64,000 nt of DNA, taken from Hypholoma sublateritium FD-334 SS-4. Its lineage: Eukaryota > Basidiomycota > Agaricomycetes > Agaricales > Strophariaceae. Below are positions 58,402 to 64,000 of the stretch, in pieces. Made by a program: the position numbers and the translations under genes. Positions within the stretch are counted from its first letter, which is position 1, and each line of letters begins with the position of its first letter. The notes beneath the pieces are model-generated. The model was given only the letters and a program-made list of their open reading frames with translations, was not told the origin of the DNA and searched no databases. The stretch is from assembly GCA_000827495.1 (NCBI GenBank), contig KN817518.1:274405-338404 (forward strand), in the 5' to 3' direction.

Positions 58402-59467
58402 ATGAAGTACGTCCATCCTCCATGCCCCAACAGCATAATGCTCACTAACTCAGCGTCGTCAAGGAAATCAACAAGATAAACCAGGCTGAACTCGACCTCG
58501 GACTCAGCGGCGCCTCGTGGCATGACGAATACAAGGACTCTGCGTATGTCTTCGTCGGCGGACTCCACTTTGACTTGACCGAAGGCGACGTCATTACCAT
58601 CTTCTCCCAGTACGTTTCCTACACGCTCGAGGCCAACAACATAAGCTCACTCTGTTAGATATGGGGAAGTTTTAGACTTGAACATGCCCCGCGACAAAGA
58701 AACTGGCAATCGCAAAGGGTTCGCATTTCTCATGTACGAAGATCAACGGTCAACCATCCTTGCTGTCGACAATCTCAATGGAGCCAAAGTCCTGGAAAAG
58801 ACCCTGCGTGTAGACCATGTGAAGAACTACAAGCAACCAAAAGTCAAGAACGAAGACGGCGAATGGGTTGATCCAGAAGACCAGAGCCTCAATGCGAAAC
58901 CAGAGATGATCAATAGTAACGCTCTATTTCCTGATTATCTAAATGCGATTTGACTCAGTGCATCTCATTTCTATAGATGACGGCGCCGAGTCAGATTCAT
59001 CTGCTTCGTCAGGTGCCTCCATAGATCCCGAAGATCCCATGCGAGACTATCTGATTGCCCAGAGGAAAGAGCAAAAGTCACTCAAAAAGGAGAAGAAATC
59101 CAAGGGAAAAGGAAAACACAAAGATGAAACGCCCGAGGAACGCCGGGCAAGGAAAGCCAGGAAGAAGGAGAAGAAAGCAAAGAAGATCAAATCAGCTGGT
59201 ATGAAAGGCGTGGAGGACCTCTTGAACAGTTTGGGAAGGCCACCTCCGCCGGAGAGCTCTCGTTTGGACACCCAAGATGCCAGACACGGGCGCTTCTCCC
59301 CAGACCGCAGTAGTAGAACAAGATCTCCGAAGCGTCATTCGCGCTCGCGCTCACCGCCAAAGCTGTATAACGATGACCGCTATCGTCGCTCCGATTCTAG
59401 TTATCGGGCTGAAGACAGTCGCCATCCCGCTGAACATTACTCTCGCGGAAGAAGTTCAAGAACTTGA
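58402..59467 (+). CDS. IST3: Spliceosomal RRM protein Ist3/Snu17 (RBMX2)
   Basis: Ist3 is the RRM core of the RES complex (with Bud13 and Pml1) of the activated spliceosome. Exon 1 is only 5 nt: ATGAA is spliced over gtacgt...ctcag to CGTCGTCAAG, giving MNVVKEINKINQAELDLGLS. The RRM reads SAYVFVGGLHFDLTEGDVIT (RNP2 region), IFSQYGEVLDLNMPRDKETG and NRKGFAFLMYEDQRSTILAV (RNP1 KGFAFLMY), then VDHVKNYKQPKVKNEDGEW. The family motif KVEDGEW-like is present. The tail is Lys-rich (KEKKSKGKGKHKDE) and then Arg/Ser-rich (RTRSPKRHSRSRSPPK), typical for splicing factors. The start is fixed by the short first exon matching the family N-terminus. It shares its promoter with eIF3d. Confidence 0.92.
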
Positions 59468-60574
59468 AGTAATTATTGTCGAAACTCTCCACCGCCGTGC
59501 GACGTTGATGTATGAACCTCAGTATGTCCGATATCGCATTGGATCTTCCTCTGTCATTCGTTGCGCAGTTCCCTGACACCAATGAAAATAGGCTTGTGAG
59601 GTGTTTCATGATTTATTTAACTTCAATAGTCTGTTATCAGCTGTTATCTCAAGGTCTATTAAGCGAATTGTTCACACAATACCATTCTCCCGGTTTTCAA
59701 TTTCGAGGTACTTGTCATCCATTTGCCCCTCGTTTCTACCTTTATCATCGTTTCTCTATTTTTATCCACCCTCATGATATGACACTAATGCCATCCTTCT
59801 TCGATGAGATGTTTGAAATGTCAGTAGTTCACTGCTGGAATAATACTGCGGACCTCAGTCACTTCATCATATCCCGTACAATATCCCCCGTACCCCCCAC
59901 CGTTTCTGCGCCAACGACCAATTTAGGCAAGTTGTTCACGGGTTGTGCTTAATGGGCTTTCGCCGCACTGTCAATTGGCAAACTGTTACTTAGACAAGCT
60001 ACCTTTTTTTTGAACCAAGCCATGATCATTAAAAGTTCCTTTTTCACCATTTATTTTCCTCAGAATGCCGAGAACGGAAGTATGAACTTTCGAACGAAAT
60101 CCGTCGACCAAGTACTAGGCAAGTACTAGGTTGGGATTGGCGGAAGTGACATCATTACCGGTTACCAACGATATTTGTCTATGCTTTCTAAAGGCTCCCG
60201 AAACTAGAAGACTTGATGTGCCGAATATCGGCTTCTCGTCTCAGCAACCCACCACGATCAGGTAAGTACAAAGTGTCTGCGAAAGTAGACAACGGTCGCG
60301 GTCTAAACAAAACCGCGCCGTCGAGCTTTTTGAGGGACGGCACTGTATTATCAAAGGCTGAAAGAAGGTGCGCAGTCCCGCCTTTTCCGCCTTTGTAGTC
60401 TTTCTCATTAAATTCGAATCAAGAGCGGAGCCCGTGGACCCAACACTACTAACCACATTCGTTTGACCCTTAGATATAAACGCGCTATCGCCTGGTTTCA
60501 GCTTTGGACACGCCTTTCTTATCGTTTGCACATTATATCCCACATTCTTTCCAACTAGCCTCCTAGAGAACATA
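59468..60574. other. Intergenic region
   Basis: It holds the 3' UTR of IST3 and the upstream region of the beta-helix gene. An open frame of 146 codons at 59512-59952 has irregular composition and no family features and is not called. An ATG at 60216 followed by a gtaagt at 60262 could be an upstream exon of the next gene, but this is unproven. Confidence 0.45.
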
Positions 60575-62184
60575 ATGGAACATTATCTACGGTCGAGAAC
60601 CACCCATGATGGAGGGTTGTCGAGACGGTACCATGACCTTGCTCCACGAGCGAATACTACCAATTGCGAACCCGCAGATCCCGCCAATACCGTCACAGAC
60701 CGCCTTAACACCTTGTTGAAGAACGGTGGCAGCGGCTACATTCTACAACTCTGCCCGGGTCAAAACTACCTCATTCAAGCACCCATAGCCTTTGCGAGCA
60801 GTAACCAGGAAATCAGTACCTTGGGATATCCAACGACTGACAAACGGGCAATTCTGACGGTCAACGGGCCTGTATCTAATGGGCAGGGACACACCACTGC
60901 TGTTGATGGGTCATGCGCGACCTGCTCCGGTGTCAGACTACGGAATATCCAGGTGCGCAATTTTTCTTTGTGATTTATCTTCGCGACAAGCTAATCATAT
61001 TCTCTCGTAGATCGACGGTGCGCGGGGTATCGCACCGCCAACCAATGGGGGCGGAAATATAGAGATGGGAGGCAACAACGTTGGCCAGCTCATTGAATAT
61101 GTTCGCTCCTACGACCCACGAGGCTGGACCTGCCTTCACATCGCCGAGGGCTCCCTGGATTGCAATGGCGTCATAGTACAGAACAACGACATTGGACCTT
61201 GTGGATCGGACGCCTTTCAAGAATGGGCAGACGGCATCAGCGTCTCCTGTCGAAATGCGACCGTTAGGAATAATATGGTCGAAGGCGCAACGGACGGTGG
61301 TATTGTCGTGTTCGGCTCTCCTGGGAGTCAAATTTACAACAACACGATTTGGATCCTGAACGTGAGTGATACCCGTTCTAGTGTGGAGCGGCGCGTCAAT
61401 TTTGCCTATTCTAGCAAACACTACTCGGCGGGATCAATCTCGTTGACTACGATCCTTGGAGCGGCGACTTCACGGGTACTGTCGTTCACAACAACGCCAT
61501 TCTGGGAGGCTTCGCCACCGACAACGAAAACAGCACTGAAAGCAAAGGTAGCAACTTTGAAAATGCTGTCATCAAGTATGTGTTTGTATCCTATAAATCC
61601 ACTCTTTTCTCATACAATGTTTCAGAATCGGTATAGCTATCGGGCCTCGTACCTGGTTCGGTGACAAGTACGGGAGCAACGTCGTCAAAAATGGTGCTGT
61701 GATGAACAACAATTTCACTGGCGCCTTCAGTTATGGGATGGCAGTGACTTCAGCTACCAATTTCACTGTTGAGGGAAATCTCATGATTGGCAATACCTCT
61801 TTCATTGGCGCTCGTGGTGTTAACTGCTCTGCCTCGGATACCGTACCAGACCCTGCTCCCTTCATCGTGGAGCTGGACACGACTAAATCATCGACACTTC
61901 AAACCCAATTCCAGTCGATAAACGATGGTGATTCGCTGACTTGCGTGCTCCCACCGAACGGCGGCGACTTTTGGCCTTACGGACTTAATCCGTCAAATTC
62001 TACGGCAGCCGCACTAGCAGCGTCTGCCGGGAAGAGGACCACTGGCATTGCTGTCGGTGTCGTTCTCGGCGTCCTGGGCTGCGCGGTCGCGTCGTGGTTC
62101 TTCCGCAAATGGTACATCTCTCACACCGAGTCCAAACAACTGTACAACTCCTCTAAGAAAGCAGAATATGTGCAGAGGCTTTAA
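60575..62184 (+). CDS. Membrane-anchored right-handed beta-helix protein
   Basis: The protein looks like a pectin-lyase-type parallel beta-helix on the cell surface. Evidence is the series of short N-rich turns: NIQIDGARGIAP, NIEMGGNNVGQLIEYVRSYD, NGVIVQNNDIGPCGSDAFQE, ISVSCRNATVRNNMVEGATD, GGIVVFGSPGSQIYNNTIW, TVVHNNAILGGFATDNEN and GAVMNNNFTGAFSYGMAV. These are coils with Asn stacks and many N-glycosylation sites. A C-terminal membrane helix (TTGIAVGVVLGVLGCAVASW) is followed by a short basic tail. Introns after NIQ, after WILN and at VIK keep frame. The first ATG gives MEHYLRSRTTHDGG, not a signal peptide, so an upstream exon with the signal is likely missing. The substrate is unknown; catalytic residues could not be assigned. 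Confidence 0.82.
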
Positions 62185-62998
62185 TGTATCTGTATGCCAT
62201 GCCGCCGATCCTCACGAATGTATTCCACCGGAATTCCGGACCTTTGTCCTTCATCTATGGCTTTGACACCCCTCCCCTCCCACCCGTTTACTACTAGTCA
62301 CCACATAGCACACCTACATCAGGACCACTGCGCGGTTCTTGTTCTTATATTCAGTCATCTTCTATCAGATCCTCTGTACAACTTTTAGATTAGTTAGTAC
62401 CACATTCGCCTTGGCCGCGCGAACACGCTTTTTTATTCGCATACCTCGTTTACGCTGCTCGTACATTTCGATAGCACATACCCATAATTTGACACTTACA
62501 TAGTAGCCAAGGAGATTACATTCGAGATCTCCAGACAGTTAGGCACCAGAAACTTGAGCGCTTGTTTTCAAGCAGGGAGTACTCATGTAAATAATTTACT
62601 CTATGCAAACAGCTACTTTTCCAAATTACAGGCCAATCAGACAACTATTAGAACCGCCCGAATTTTCGCTGCACCCTGGACACAATCACTAAAACAATCG
62701 CGCTAATCGATGTCTCGCAGAAAAATTATTCTATGAAAAGCATCCTCTCTGGACGCCTGCACAATGTAGAGCAGGAGCAGCCTGCAGAGCAACGAAGGCT
62801 GTGGTTTGGCTGTGGTGGAAGTTTTGAGTGGCATGTCACGTGTGAGTGTGCTGACAGGTTGCGGGCTTCGAATACACGGATTTGTGTCGGACACTTGACA
62901 GTGACGCTCTTCTTTGCCTTCATTACTGTCGCTGCTTTCAATAAAATCCCCTCATATAAACCCGATCTCAGCCAGAATCCGTTCTGCACGAACCCAAA
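62185..62998. other. Intergenic region upstream of poly(A) polymerase
   Basis: It should hold the 3' UTR of the beta-helix gene and the PAP1 promoter. No other feature is recognised. Confidence 0.5.
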
Positions 62999-64000
62999 AT
63001 GGCTACTGAGGCTCAAAATGGGTACAGTTGTCCGCCAATTCAGACCTGATTTTCGGTAACCCACGCATTTTCGTCAGATATCTCGGGGTCACTCCGCCAA
63101 TATCAACAATCGAATCAAGCTCTCGCGAGAAAGAGGTCACTGTCACTTTAATGGAGGAGCTGAGAAGACAGAAGACATTCGAGTCCGAAGACGAAGCCAA
63201 AACGAGGTAAGCAACCCGTCTGCAAGCAGTGTCCAGGCTGGGATTTCGCCATCCACATATCGGAGAGAAACATCGGGACGGAGTCGCCAGTGTCAAATCG
63301 TGAAATCTCGCTGCACCGAACGTGCTTACAGGCGCGGCAGTTCTTGGCCGGCCGGAAATGACCACACTGTTGGAACCCCTTGGATCGTTGCTCATAAACA
63401 CCTTATCGTAGGGAAATTGTTCTTGGACGCGTGGCCGCTCTAGTGAAAAAGTTCGTCAAGAGGATCTCTATGGAGCGAGGTCTTTCAGAAGCGGCCGCCA
63501 ATGCGGCCGGAGGGAAGATCTTCACATTCGGATCATATCGACTGGGAGTACATGCTCCGGGATCTGATATCGACACGCTTTGCGTGGTACCCAAACATGT
63601 ATCCCGAGAAGATTTTTTTGAAACATTTGAATCGATGTTGAAGGAACTGGAAGGCGCGACTGAAGTTTCGGTAAGTCCCATTCTTCTTTTGCTTTGTTTC
63701 CCATCTTTGAATGCGCATCAGGGCGTCCCAGAAGCCTATGTTCCCATTATAACATGCGAGATATCTGGTATACCCATTGATTTTCTAGTGGCTCGTCTGT
63801 CACTATCATCAGTGCCGGACAACTTATCATTAAAGGATGACAATCTGTTACGGAGTCTAGACGAACGATGTGTTCGAAGTTTGAACGGTATGCTCTCCCT
63901 TCTGAAAACCGTTGAAGGTGCCTTACATGTCGTAGGTTCCCGTGTTATCGACGAAATCCTACGGCTCGTTCCTAATGTCCAAGTCTTCCGCGATGCTTTG
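62999..64000 (+). CDS. PAP1: Poly(A) polymerase, N-terminal part (runs off the window)
   Basis: Poly(A) polymerase adds the poly(A) tail to cleaved pre-mRNA. Exon 1 is MATEAQNG. A first intron (gtacag...cgtcag) leads to YLGVTPPISTIESSSREKEV, then TVTLMEELRRQKTFESEDEA. The next intron gives REIVLGRVAALVKKFVKRIS. The nucleotidyltransferase core is intact: KIFTFGSYRLGVHAPGSDID, with the Gly-Ser and Asp-x-Asp metal-binding motif, then TLCVVPKHVSREDFF. The chain continues GVPEAYVPIITCEISGIPID (third catalytic Asp region, FLVARLSL) and SLDERCVRSLNG, and after another intron SRVIDEILRLVPNVQVFRDA. The central domain and RNA-binding C-terminus lie beyond base 64000. Confidence 0.95.

Noticed and set aside
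59512..59952. 146-codon open frame after IST3
   Set aside because: It starts 45 bases after the IST3 stop, has irregular composition and no recognised motif; more likely 3' UTR.
1..64000. tRNA, rRNA and CRISPR features
   Set aside because: I looked for T-loop-like GTTCGA signals with cloverleaf partners, rRNA-like stretches and regularly spaced repeats and found none that holds up. A covariance-model search would settle the tRNA question.

Overview
The window looks like a piece of a basidiomycete nuclear genome, most likely an Agaricomycete (mushroom-forming fungus). The reasons are many short introns of about 50-80 nt with GT-AG ends, compact gene spacing at both ends, and proteins that read as fungal orthologues: Atg22, Atg29, Spt3, Ddi1, Nop14, a TRP/FLC-type membrane protein, a secreted amidase with a separate N-terminal domain, and an Ist3-type splicing factor. 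No rRNA, tRNA, CRISPR array or viral gene was recognised. All gene models come from reading the DNA by eye; splice sites were chosen by frame and by fit to the protein family.

Layout. 1-30.3 kb is gene-dense. It holds an uncharacterised 3' partial gene (35-151, minus), an ITPase/HAM1 (622-1488, minus), ATG22 (1755-4158, minus), a Q/P-rich coiled-coil orphan (4938-5617), a secreted amidase (6545-8621), a secreted M28 aminopeptidase (8871-10753), a TRP/FLC-like channel (11899-15828), SPT3 (16614-17937), DDI1 (18122-19750, minus), ATG29 (20519-21767, minus) back to back with a YIH1/IMPACT protein (21973-23337), a Cys-motif tail-anchored orphan (24108-25181, minus), NOP14 (25800-28869, minus) and an NTF2-like protein (29238-30286).

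30.3-51.2 kb is about 21 kb of gene-poor DNA. It contains a pogo/Fot1-type MITE (31002-31582) interrupted by a 30-N assembly gap. It also contains a strongly GC-rich block of about 10 kb (roughly 36.9-47.3 kb), full of microsatellites and decayed duplications, with a GATA zinc-finger regulator (41434-42892, minus) as its only convincing gene. Many long ORFs in that block are GC-driven shadows.

51.2-64 kb is gene-dense again. It holds an ING-family PHD protein (51236-53055, minus), a rhomboid-like/UBA Dsc2 (UBAC2) protein (54877-56217), eIF3d (56279-58317, minus) and Ist3/RBMX2 (58402-59467) sharing an 84-bp bidirectional promoter, a membrane-anchored beta-helix protein (60575-62184) and the 5' part of poly(A) polymerase (62999 to the window edge).

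Functionally the set is mostly housekeeping: autophagy (Atg22, Atg29), chromatin and transcription (Spt3 of SAGA, ING, GATA), RNA processing and translation (Ist3, Pap1, Nop14, eIF3d, Yih1), proteostasis (Ddi1, Dsc2) and nucleotide-pool cleaning (ITPase), plus a secreted amidase/aminopeptidase pair. The points most worth a second look are a possible one-nucleotide exon in the NTF2-like gene, the MITE across the assembly gap, the GC-rich gene desert around the GATA gene, and the very short eIF3d/Ist3 promoter.
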